From assembly GCF_040719375.1 (NCBI RefSeq), contig NZ_JBFDTP010000001.1, forward strand, positions 558,001-622,000: a DNA stretch of 64,000 nt, in the 5' to 3' direction. Source of the stretch: Clostridium sp. AN503 (GTDB lineage Bacteria; Bacillota; Clostridia; Lachnospirales; Lachnospiraceae). Below the pieces are notes generated by a model that had not been told where the DNA came from, made no database searches, and saw only the letters and a list, made by a program, of their open reading frames with translations. The position numbers and the translations under genes are program-made. Shown piece after piece: positions 7,123 through 12,980 of this stretch (its first letter is position 1; each line of letters begins with the position of its first letter).

Positions 7123-7653
7123 ATGGAAAATAAAAGAAATATTCATTTAGTAAGACCTACATTAGAATTAAAAGAAAAAGCCTTACAGTATAGACAAGAA
7201 CATTTTGATACTGGAGAAAACATCATCAATGGCAGCGAGCTATTTGATAAGGCAGATACATATGAAGAATGGTTATATTCTGTAACAGAAAATTCATGCC
7301 CGGAGACAGTAAATCCAAATTGGGTGCTGACGGATACATTTTTTGCTGTTGATGAACAGGAAGAAATTGTAGGTATTATTGATTTGCGGCATACATTAAA
7401 TGACTTTTTAATCAACCTTGGAAATTGTGGATACAGTGTGAGGCCCTCTATGAGAAATAGAGGGTATGCAACTGAAATGCTAAGACAAATTCTTGAAGTT
7501 GCAAAGAACGCAGGAATGGAAGAATTACACCTATCAGTAGAGAAAAACAATACTCCATCAATAAAGACAATAATTAAAAATGGTGGCATTTACGAAAGAA
7601 GTTTTGAATTTGAGGGAGAACAAGCCGATATTTATAAAATCACTCTGTTGTAA
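7123..7653 (+). CDS. GNAT-family N-acetyltransferase
   Basis: 176 aa, starting 1 nt after the TetR stop with AGAGGAGG upstream. The acetyl-CoA binding motif A is visible as VRPSMRNRGYATEMLRQILEVA (about residues 105-126), followed by LHLSVEKNNTPSIKTIIKNGG, the usual motif B region. The substrate could be a small molecule or a protein. Being cargo under a TetR repressor suggests a detoxifying or resistance enzyme, but no specific drug family was recognised. Confidence 0.85.
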   Translation: MENKRNIHLVRPTLELKEKALQYRQEHFDTGENIINGSELFDKADTYEEWLYSVTENSCPETVNPNWVLTDTFFAVDEQEEIVGIIDLRHTLNDFLINLGNCGYSVRPSMRNRGYATEMLRQILEVAKNAGMEELHLSVEKNNTPSIKTIIKNGGIYERSFEFEGEQADIYKITLL

Positions 7654-7711
7654 AACTATCCTTTTGGAATAAATATAAGGAACAGGTTATGTAATATACA
7701 ATCAAATATAA

Positions 7712-7734
7712 CTTCGGGCCAATTTGGCCCGAAG
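7712..7734. repeat. ICE palindrome copy 7
   Basis: Perfect 11-bp arms with a T in the centre. It marks the right side of cargo island 2, 58 nt after the acetyltransferase stop. Confidence 0.9.
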
Positions 7735-7742
7735 CCTATAAA

Positions 7743-7934
7743 ACTCCCGCCGCTTAAACGGCGAAAGAAAAAAACCGTTGCTGCGGGAGTATTTTGTGTT
7801 GTCTCTTTAAATGGAGCGGCGGTTTTAAAGTAACAATAAAAACCGCCGCTGTTTTTGAAAAATGAAATAGCGGGGGGCGTGGTAAAGTCGCGCTTCTTTA
7901 AGGACACGGCGGTACAAGGAGGTTGCCGCCGTGT
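7743..7934 (+). other. Three successive hairpins in the leader before a sigma-like gene
   Basis: Hairpin 1 pairs ACTCCCGC (7743-7750) with GCGGGAGT (7783-7790). Hairpin 2 pairs AGCGGCGGTTTT (7815-7826) with AAAACCGCCGCT (7839-7850) and is followed by GTTTTTG, so it could terminate. Hairpin 3 pairs ACACGGCGG (7904-7912) with CCGCCGTGT (7926-7934) and encloses an AAGGAGG. The arrangement looks like a transcription or translation attenuator. Confidence 0.5.
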
Positions 7935-8020
7935 TTCTTTATCTACAACATAATTCTACAAATATCGGCTTGCGAAAAAAAGTCATATCTATCAACGGGA
8001 TAGTTATGCGTATCACATAG
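7931..8020 (+). CDS. Possible 29-aa leader peptide
   Basis: A GTG at 7931 lies 8 nt after AAGGAGG, which is inside hairpin 3, and opens a 29-codon frame ending in TAG at 8018-8020. It begins VFLYLQHNSTN and ends INGIVMRIT. The frame is AT-rich and has no homolog I know. Its ribosome site being sequestered in a hairpin is what makes it worth listing; chance is quite possible. Confidence 0.25.
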   Translation: MFLYLQHNSTNIGLRKKVISINGIVMRIT

Positions 8021-8090
8021 TCGATTCTTGTCACTCTTGCGCTCGTATGGCCGTATGCCATTCGGGCGCTTTTCTTTTGCTACAAACTGG

Positions 8091-8113
8091 CTTCGGGCCA
8101 ACTTGGCCCGAGG
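8091..8113. repeat. ICE palindrome copy 8
   Basis: Same element with centre C and a T/G pair near the stem base. It lies in the leader of the sigma-like gene, between the possible leader peptide and the SD hairpin. Confidence 0.9.
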
Positions 8114-8124
8114 TACCAAACAAA

Positions 8125-8196
8125 GGGGAACTGCCCCGCTGCCGTTCCCCGCCCTCTCCATTTCGGTTCACTCGTCCACCAAAACCGAAATGGAGG
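8125..8196 (+). promoter_or_regulatory. Tandem hairpins, the second covering the Shine-Dalgarno of the sigma-like gene
   Basis: GGGGAAC (8125-8131) pairs with GTTCCCC (8144-8150). CTCCATTTCGGTT (8156-8168) pairs perfectly with AACCGAAATGGAG (8183-8195) across a 14-nt loop. The right arm contains the GGAGG (8192-8196) that serves the ATG at 8204, so folding would block translation initiation. Confidence 0.65.
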
Positions 8197-8203
8197 TATC
8201 ACC

Positions 8204-8626
8204 ATGAAGAAAATCAACTTGCGGGATCTGTACCCGTTTTATTATAACGACCTGTTTGTGGAAGTCTCTGACGAAGTGGCGGCGGCTCTGGCCGAGGCCG
8301 AGCGCATGGAGAAGAACTATATCCGCCGTGTTTACTGGAACAAGGCGTATTTTTCACTGGACGCCGGAGACGGTATCGAGCACGAAGCTCTTTTTGTTGC
8401 CCTTTCTCCCTGTGAGATTTACGAGCGCAAGGTTACGGCGCAGGAACTCCGCGCCGCCCTGAACGCTCTCCCTTATACACAGGGCCGGAGGGTCTACGGC
8501 CATTACATACTCGGAATGAGCAAAACTGAAATTGCAAGAGCCGAGAGAGTCCATGAGAAAACAGTTCGGACTTCGATTGAGCGCGGGCTCCGCAACATGG
8601 AAATTTTTTTGAAAAATCGTATCTAA
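8204..8626 (+). CDS. Sigma-70-like regulator of the ICE (Tn916 Orf7-like)
   Basis: 140 aa. The C-terminal half has a sigma region-4-like helix-turn-helix (about residues 85-135: LNALPYTQGRRVYGHYILGMSKTEIARAERVHEKTVRTSIERGLRNM). The N-terminal half (FYYNDLFVEVSDEVAAAL... IRRVYWNKAYFSLDAGDGIE) is the ICE-specific part. Such proteins sit just before the integration module of Tn916-type elements and are thought to control excision and transfer genes. The ribosome binding site is buried in a 13-bp hairpin, so expression is probably regulated after transcription. Confidence 0.85.
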   Translation: MKKINLRDLYPFYYNDLFVEVSDEVAAALAEAERMEKNYIRRVYWNKAYFSLDAGDGIEHEALFVALSPCEIYERKVTAQELRAALNALPYTQGRRVYGHYILGMSKTEIARAERVHEKTVRTSIERGLRNMEIFLKNRI

Positions 8627-8677
8627 ACCGGCCCGATTTTGCCCGTTTATTCTCATGGCTATTGAGAGGGATAACTA

Positions 8678-8700
8678 CCTCGGGCCAAGTTAGCCCGAGG
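8678..8700. repeat. ICE palindrome copy 9
   Basis: Here both arms changed together: CCTCGGG on the left and CCCGAGG on the right, restoring a Watson-Crick C/G pair. One mismatch remains near the centre (TTAGCCC). This is one of two copies with a compensated base pair. Confidence 0.9.
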
Positions 8701-8749
8701 CTTGAAGCTCCCCCGTGTAGCTTGACAATTTCATAAAAAGATACCCGGA

Positions 8750-9075
8750 TACGAAGGGTGCGTATGCTGAGTGACAGGCCCGCCATGACCTCTATTGCCA
8801 GAGAATAGAGAGAGCGACAAGGCCCATGCCGCAGGCGGGCCGAGGCTGGTTCCGCCGGATAAAGCAGACAAGCCCTGATACTTGCGTTTAGTCATAGTCC
8901 GAGCGTTGAAGCGGCCAAAGGCCGTGAGCCGTCGCAGGCATTGAGAACGCCTTGCCATAAGAATGGGGAGAGGTGAAATTCCTATGGGGTGGACAAGCCG
9001 CCGCCCGTCCGGGTTATCTGTTGAAGCAAACGATCAGGAGCGCCGGACCGGATATTCTGTCTGATAACAGCCCAA
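8750..9075 (+). ncRNA. Candidate structured non-coding RNA
   Basis: The 420-nt gap between the sigma-like gene and the next small gene has no convincing frame but many nested stems. CTCTATT/AATAGAG lies inside GGCCCGCC/GGCGGGCC (about 8778-8841). Others are GGCC/GGCC with an AAA loop near 8915, GCAGGC/GCCTTGC, CCAT/ATGG, GGAC/GTCC, and GTTATC (9013-9018) closing on GATAAC (9063-9068). The segment GTGGACAAGCCGCCG (around 8990-9003) reminds me of HEARO/omega RNAs, but no IscB gene follows. Strand is assumed from the flanking genes. Confidence 0.45.
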
Positions 9076-9123
9076 AACTTCCCGGCCCTGCGCTCCACCT
9101 ATTTTTTGATAGGGAGAATCGAA

Positions 9124-9324
9124 ATGGAAAAAGATTTGACTTTGGATATGATGTTGACCGAGCAGTGGAGCAACAACGCCTGCCGTGGTTACGTCATTTG
9201 GGCGATGGAAAACTGTGACTTTAAGCCCGAGGATATTAAACGGGTGGTTCGTGAGCTTCATTGGGTTTTCGATATGAAATCCATTGAAGAAGCCGACGAG
9301 CACTATTGCCAAAGCCCCTACTAA
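9124..9324 (+). CDS. Small ICE protein, unknown function
   Basis: 66 aa from ATG 9124 with AGGGAG at 9111-9116. An in-frame upstream TTG at 9106 has no site. The protein is acidic and helical (LDMMLTEQWSNNACRGYVIWAM, PEDIKRVVRELHWVFD). It lies between the structured RNA region and palindrome copy 10. From memory, short proteins with a CRGYVIWAM-like segment are common in Tn916-type ICEs near the integration module, but I cannot name a family. Confidence 0.65.
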   Translation: MEKDLTLDMMLTEQWSNNACRGYVIWAMENCDFKPEDIKRVVRELHWVFDMKSIEEADEHYCQSPY

Positions 9325-9344
9325 ACCTTTCTTCGCTGCTCTGG

Positions 9345-9367
9345 CCTCGGGCCAACTTGGCCCGAGG
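9345..9367. repeat. ICE palindrome copy 10
   Basis: Perfect arms in the compensated form: CCTCGGGCCAA, centre C, and the full complement. It is the last copy before the recombinase gene and the second with a covarying stem pair. Confidence 0.9.
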
Positions 9368-9478
9368 TCTTATGAGCAGATGGCAAAGGGCGGCGCGTGA
9401 GAACGGGCCGCCTTTTGTCATTTTCTCATAGGACAATCAGGGAATGACATACACATGGAAGAAAGGGGGCGAATATCC

Positions 9479-9742
9479 ATGCAAAAACAAATTCATTTAT
9501 CGGAGCTGGCGGGCGTTGATATAACGGCGGTCAACAAAGAGGACTTAGTTGACGTGTCCGGGCTGGTTTTCGATAACACGGTTCCAAGAGAACAACGGGC
9601 GGTGCAAGTGCTCCGCAAAGTAAAAAATCCGTACTGCTTTCGGGTGGGCGATATGGGCGTAAAACTGGAATTTCTGGATAGCGCCCCGCCCCTCCAAGAT
9701 TGTTTCACTGACTTCCTACAACGTAAAAAAAGCGGCCTGTAA
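9479..9742 (+). CDS. DUF6870-type ICE protein
   Basis: 87 aa from ATG 9479 with GAAAGGGGGC about 9 nt upstream; the in-frame ATG at 9455 lacks a site. The core VDVSGLVFDNTVPREQRAVQVLRKVKNPYCFRVGDMGVKLEF is what I recall of DUF6870, a small family found beside ICE recombinases. Function unknown. Its last codons form the left arm of the hairpin at 9730-9760. Confidence 0.7.
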   Translation: MQKQIHLSELAGVDITAVNKEDLVDVSGLVFDNTVPREQRAVQVLRKVKNPYCFRVGDMGVKLEFLDSAPPLQDCFTDFLQRKKSGL

Positions 9743-9760
9743 CCAACGTTCAGGCCGCTT
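9730..9760 (+). terminator. Hairpin overlapping the stop of the DUF6870 gene
   Basis: AAGCGGCCTG pairs with CAGGCCGCTT (10 bp, 11-nt loop), and the stop codon lies in the loop side. Only a weak T run follows (TTGTGTTGG), so termination is probable but not certain. Confidence 0.5.
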
Positions 9761-9772
9761 GTGTTGGCCTCT

Positions 9773-9829
9773 GGACGAGATTTGCAAGGGCTCGACAACA
9801 TTGTTCACCGCACCTATAAGAGGTATAAT
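9773..9829 (+). promoter_or_regulatory. Recombinase promoter with shared ICE element (copy B)
   Basis: The 33-nt element at 9773-9805 matches 4332-4364 at 29 of 33 positions. The promoter reads TTGTTC (9801-9806), 17 nt, TATAAT (9824-9829), again with CGACAACATTGTT overlapping the -35. Here the outer part of the operator palindrome is lost (ATTGTTCAC). Confidence 0.65.
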
Positions 9830-9862
9830 ATAGGTGTAACGTGATAGGGGAAGGAGGTTCAC

Positions 9863-11545
9863 ATGGCACGCAAAAGCCGTACTATCACAGATACGATAAA
9901 ACAAAAATTCAGGGTATGGAGAATCGCAATCTATATTCGGCTTTCTAAAGAGGATGCCCGAAACAATGACGAGAGCGAAAGTGTTTCAAATCAGCGGGCT
10001 ATCATTGAAGAACATATTGCCAGCTTTAATGACGGAGACGAATATATTATTGTTGACGAGTATGTAGACGATGGAATTTCCGGTACAACCGATGACGAGC
10101 GGGACGATTTCCAAAGAATGTTGGGTGACATTAAAAAAGGCCGTATTAACTGTGTGATTGTAAAAGACCTTGCCCGTTCGTTCCGAAATTACAGCGATCA
10201 GGGCTATTATTTAGATGATTGGTTCCCGAGATTTAACGTCCGTTTTATCTCCCTCTATCATCAGCCATTAGACAGCTACAAAGAGCCGCAGAATATGCGG
10301 AGTATCGCGGTTCCCATTCAGGGTGTTTTGAATGAAAACCATTGTGCCGAGACTTCCGATAAAATCCGGGAAGTATTTGATATGAAGCGGCGCAACGGGG
10401 AACATATTGGTTCTTTCGCCGCTTACGGCTACATAAAAGACCCCAACGACAAAAACGCCTTAGTGGTTGATGAAGAAGCCGCCGAAGTAGTCCGGGAGAT
10501 TTTCACAAAGTTTCTGGACGGTATGAGTAAAAACGCGATTGTTCATTATCTCAATGAACACGGCGTACTTTCCCCCGCCGCCTATAAGCGGGAGCGGTTA
10601 GGGCTCAAATACCAAAATCCGAGCATTGACCCGGCAAAGCGGCCTTTGTGGTGCGCTGTGACAATCACAGGAATTTTGAAAAACCGTATGTATTGCGGGG
10701 ATATGGTACAGGGCCGTTACCGTGTGAAAAGCTACAAGATACACGTTCAGGAGGTCGTACCCGAGGACGAATGGTATATCGTGGAGAATACCCACGAAGC
10801 CATTATTGACCGTGATACCTTCGATAAGGTTCAGCGGTTATTGCTTCGAGACACCCGCACAGCCCCACAAAAAAAGCAGATTTACCTGTTCAGCGGTTTT
10901 CTTCGGTGCGCTGATTGCGGTAAGGCTATGACCCGAAGCAAGGTAGGCGGGACGGTTTACTATTATTGCCGTACCTACAAAGACCAATCTAAAAGTGCCT
11001 GCACGAAACACACAATCAAACATAACCGCTTAGAGGTGGCCGTTCTTTATGCTATACAGCAACAGGTTTATTTGGCGGTTGACTATACAAAGACCATAGA
11101 ACGGATAAACCGGGCTCCACTCGTGAAGAGCCAGTCAAAGAAGCTGGCGGACGCTATTGAACAAAAGGAGCGGGAGCTTGCCAAAATTGCCCGGTATAAA
11201 CAAGCAATCTATCAGGATTGGAAAGACGGAGAGATTACCCATTCCGACTACCGCCACATGAAAGAGGACTACGAGGAACAGGCCGAGGCACTAAATGAAG
11301 TCATCGAAAAGCTCCGGGTCGAACAGGCAGAGCTTGAAAATGGCATTGATACCGAAAACCCATTTTTGAAGGCGTTCAGGCAATACGGCAATATTGAAAA
11401 GCTGACAAGAGATGTTCTGATTGAATTGGTTGACCATATCAAGGTGTACGAGGGCGGGAACATCAGCATAGTATTTCGGTTTGCTGACGAGCTCCGCAGA
11501 ATACAAGAATTTATCGAGGTCAACAATCCGAGTGAAGCGGTTTAG
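9863..11545 (+). CDS. Large serine recombinase (ICE integrase/excisionase)
   Basis: 560 aa from ATG 9863 with GGAAGGAGG upstream. The N-terminal resolvase domain carries YIRLSKED with the catalytic Ser near residue 28, and DGISGTTDDERDDFQRM...VKDLARSFRN further on. A recombinase domain follows (about 165-290), then a zinc ribbon starting CADCGKAM near residue 349, and a long coiled coil (about 400-490). This is the TndX/Tn5397 type that joins circular ICE DNA to a host target. It is the last ICE gene, about 50 nt from the junction, and its promoter carries the element shared with 4332. Confidence 0.95.
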   Translation: MARKSRTITDTIKQKFRVWRIAIYIRLSKEDARNNDESESVSNQRAIIEEHIASFNDGDEYIIVDEYVDDGISGTTDDERDDFQRMLGDIKKGRINCVIVKDLARSFRNYSDQGYYLDDWFPRFNVRFISLYHQPLDSYKEPQNMRSIAVPIQGVLNENHCAETSDKIREVFDMKRRNGEHIGSFAAYGYIKDPNDKNALVVDEEAAEVVREIFTKFLDGMSKNAIVHYLNEHGVLSPAAYKRERLGLKYQNPSIDPAKRPLWCAVTITGILKNRMYCGDMVQGRYRVKSYKIHVQEVVPEDEWYIVENTHEAIIDRDTFDKVQRLLLRDTRTAPQKKQIYLFSGFLRCADCGKAMTRSKVGGTVYYYCRTYKDQSKSACTKHTIKHNRLEVAVLYAIQQQVYLAVDYTKTIERINRAPLVKSQSKKLADAIEQKERELAKIARYKQAIYQDWKDGEITHSDYRHMKEDYEEQAEALNEVIEKLRVEQAELENGIDTENPFLKAFRQYGNIEKLTRDVLIELVDHIKVYEGGNISIVFRFADELRRIQEFIEVNNPSEAV

Positions 11546-11593
11546 AAAAACCGCGTTTTTATAGGTAGTACGCTTTCCTTATAAAAGTGGTGC
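11546..11593. other. ICE right end and host junction
   Basis: After the recombinase stop, 48 nt of ICE sequence (starting AAAAACCGCGTTTT) run into the host collagen-like repeats. In the minus-strand reading the Gly-Ala-Thr triplets are regular down to 11594-11596; the next codon is Ala (GCA) where Gly is expected, followed by Pro-Leu-Leu-stop. The junction is therefore near 11593. The att core cannot be defined without the left end. Confidence 0.7.
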
Positions 11594-11938
11594 AGTTGCT
11601 CCCGTAGCTCCCGGCGTCCCCGCCGCTCCTGTAGGGCCGGTTGCTCCCGTAACTCCCAGCGTCCCCGCCGCTCCTGTAGGGCCGGTTGCTCCTGTAACTC
11701 CCGGCGCCCCCGCCGCTCCTGTAGGGCCGGTTGCTCCTGTAGGGCCTGCCGCTCCACGCTCTCCTGTGGGGCCCATAGGGCCTGTAGCCCCCCGCATTCC
11801 AGTTGCTCCCGTCGGGCCCATAGGGCCTTCTGGTCCACGGCAACAACAGGGGGTACAGGGACAGCCGCAGCACCGTCCTTCATTTCCGCAGCACTCATCT
11901 CTATCGGGTATCCCGCCTGGATAGTCAAAACACATCAT
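11579..11938 (-). pseudogene. Collagen-like Gly-X-Thr repeat coat protein, 3' truncated by the ICE
   Basis: Starts at an ATG-ATG pair (11938) with AAGGAGAAGGGAG upstream. A Cys-rich N-terminus (residues about 10-37, DECCGNEGRCCGCPCTPCCC) is followed by about 25 Gly-X-Y triplets rich in Gly-Pro-Thr and Gly-Ala-Thr. Spore-surface proteins of the BclA type have such repeats plus a C-terminal trimer domain. Here the repeats end at about 11594, and a stop supplied by ICE DNA closes the frame at 11579. The remaining 3' part should be at the other ICE end. The product may still be made as a shortened filament. Confidence 0.8.
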
Positions 11939-11985
11939 ATTCTCCCTTCTCCTTCCGGATCTGGCATATCCCGCCAGTCTACTGT

Positions 11986-12013
11986 TACTATATGAAAGAT
12001 ATAACAGTTCTGT
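11986..12013 (-). promoter_or_regulatory. Sigma-K-like promoter of the collagen-like gene
   Basis: Read on the minus strand, CATATAGTA (11986-11994) fits the sigma-K -10 pattern CATAnnnTA, and AC lies 17 nt upstream (12012-12013). It is about 50 nt before the start codon. A mother-cell sporulation promoter would suit a coat or exosporium protein. The match is short, so confidence is limited. Confidence 0.4.
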
Positions 12014-12324
12014 GTCCAAGTCCCAGCCCGGATTGATTTCGGACATGCAAAACGGCATAGCCATTTCTGACTATGCCGCATACATACATGGAATACTTCC
12101 CGTGTTCAATTGTATATCTTCTGATCTAACTTTTATCCGCTTTGCCGCATCATTCCCAACGGCAAAACGCAAAGCATCAATCCCTATGATCAAATTGGTG
12201 CAGCCTCACCCGTACTTACCTCTGACAACGACTGCATACAGCACCGCTGGTCTCTGATGGTTTTGCTATATCCACGTTGAGAGGTGTTCGTCAATGACAA
12301 CATAAATGTTTGATCTCTCCTGCC
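12014..12324. other. Intergenic gap, nothing identified
   Basis: About 310 nt between the collagen-like gene promoter and the lepB stop. An 81-codon plus-strand frame is present (12012-12257), but it has no ribosome site and no protein-like composition. No strong hairpin or repeat was seen. Confidence 0.5.
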
Positions 12325-12966
12325 CTATTCAATCTTCCCAGGCTTGGGGAAATAGCGGAACAATACCTTTGCGATGATCTTTTCCCGCTTTAGATAGGTG
12401 TTCTCCCAGCGCCGCGCATCCAGGGAGTAATTCCGGTTATCTCCCATCATGAAATAGCAGTCTTCCGGCACTTCAAAATGCATGGGAGCTTCTGGAATCA
12501 TAGGTTCCCGAATGTAGGGTTCGTCCAGCGGTGTCTCGGAACCATCGATATAAACTTTGCCGTCCACAATATCCACAGTCTCCCCCGGAAGCCCGATGAT
12601 ACGTTTTACATAATATATCTTTTCATTGTCCGGGAAATGAAATATAGCAATATCTCCGCGCTCAGGATCTCCGAATTTATAGGATAGCCGGGAACCGATC
12701 ACCCGGTCCCCCGTCATGATTGTGGTTTCCATGGAACCGCTGGGCACTTCGCTGTTGGCAATAATGAAGGTATTTAGTACAAAGGCGATCGCGGCGGCTG
12801 AAATGATGATCTTCAGCCACTCCCATACTTCCCGCTTCCAGCCGCCTGACTCCTGCTTGGGCACCTGCCAGCCTTCCTTCTTATCTTCCTGTCCGGACGC
12901 CTCCTGGTCCCTCACGGCAGAGTCTTCCGGCTCCATCTCCTCCATCTCTCTTATATCTTCTTTCAT
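12325..12966 (-). CDS. lepB: Signal peptidase I
   Basis: 213 aa. A charged cytoplasmic N-terminus of about 48 residues precedes one membrane segment (about 51-70), then the S26 catalytic motifs: Ser78 in PSGSM and Lys121 in YYVKRIIGLPGE, and the C-terminal GDNRNYSLDAR box. The enzyme cleaves signal peptides from exported preproteins at the outer membrane face. The single-membrane-span layout is the Gram-positive SipS type. It lies 14 nt downstream of prs and probably shares its transcript. The N-terminal acidic extension is longer than usual. Confidence 0.93.
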   Translation of the reverse strand: MKEDIREMEEMEPEDSAVRDQEASGQEDKKEGWQVPKQESGGWKREVWEWLKIIISAAAIAFVLNTFIIANSEVPSGSMETTIMTGDRVIGSRLSYKFGDPERGDIAIFHFPDNEKIYYVKRIIGLPGETVDIVDGKVYIDGSETPLDEPYIREPMIPEAPMHFEVPEDCYFMMGDNRNYSLDARRWENTYLKREKIIAKVLFRYFPKPGKIE

Positions 12967-12980
12967 GCAGTAACCCGCCT

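Larger units (their letters stand above)
1..11593. mobile_element. Right-hand part of an integrative and conjugative element (Tn916/Tn1549-type backbone)
   Basis: This block has the gene set of clostridial conjugative transposons: DUF4366, Cys-rich VLP, DUF4316, MobC, CD1845-like protein, MOBP relaxase, sigma-like regulator, DUF6870 protein and a terminal large serine recombinase. The left end and the transfer-channel genes lie before the window. The right end is placed at about 11593, where the Gly-X-Thr reading of a host collagen-like gene stops. The backbone is GC-rich; 2.44-4.25 kb and 6.43-7.71 kb are visibly AT-rich cargo. The 23-nt palindrome repeated ten times here was not seen in the rest of the window. 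The exact att core cannot be fixed without the left end. Confidence 0.9.

Noticed and set aside
8731..8958. 75-codon minus-strand frame across the structured RNA region
   Set aside because: Composition is Arg/Gly/Ser-rich and follows from GC-rich stems; no ribosome site; structured RNA explains the region better.
8750..9075. Group II intron or its remnant in the structured gap
   Set aside because: A GTGCG-like start occurs near 8758, but no domain V signature and no reverse transcriptase frame were found.
749..9367. The ten palindromes as intrinsic terminators
   Set aside because: None is followed by a T-run, they lie both before and after genes, and one is inside a gene. Separate true terminators exist, for example at 4252-4290.
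11594..11860. Tandem repeats as a CRISPR array
   Set aside because: The periodicity is coding (multiples of 9 nt for Gly-X-Y triplets); there are no unique spacers and no cas genes.
11542..11928. Minus-strand frame rich in Gln/Glu/Leu repeats (second frame of the collagen gene)
   Set aside because: It is a shadow of the 18-nt periodic Gly-X-Thr repeats; the frame with ATG 11938 and a good ribosome site is the real one.
12012..12257. 81-codon plus-strand frame in the lepB/collagen gap
   Set aside because: No ribosome binding site; it overlaps the collagen gene promoter on the other strand.
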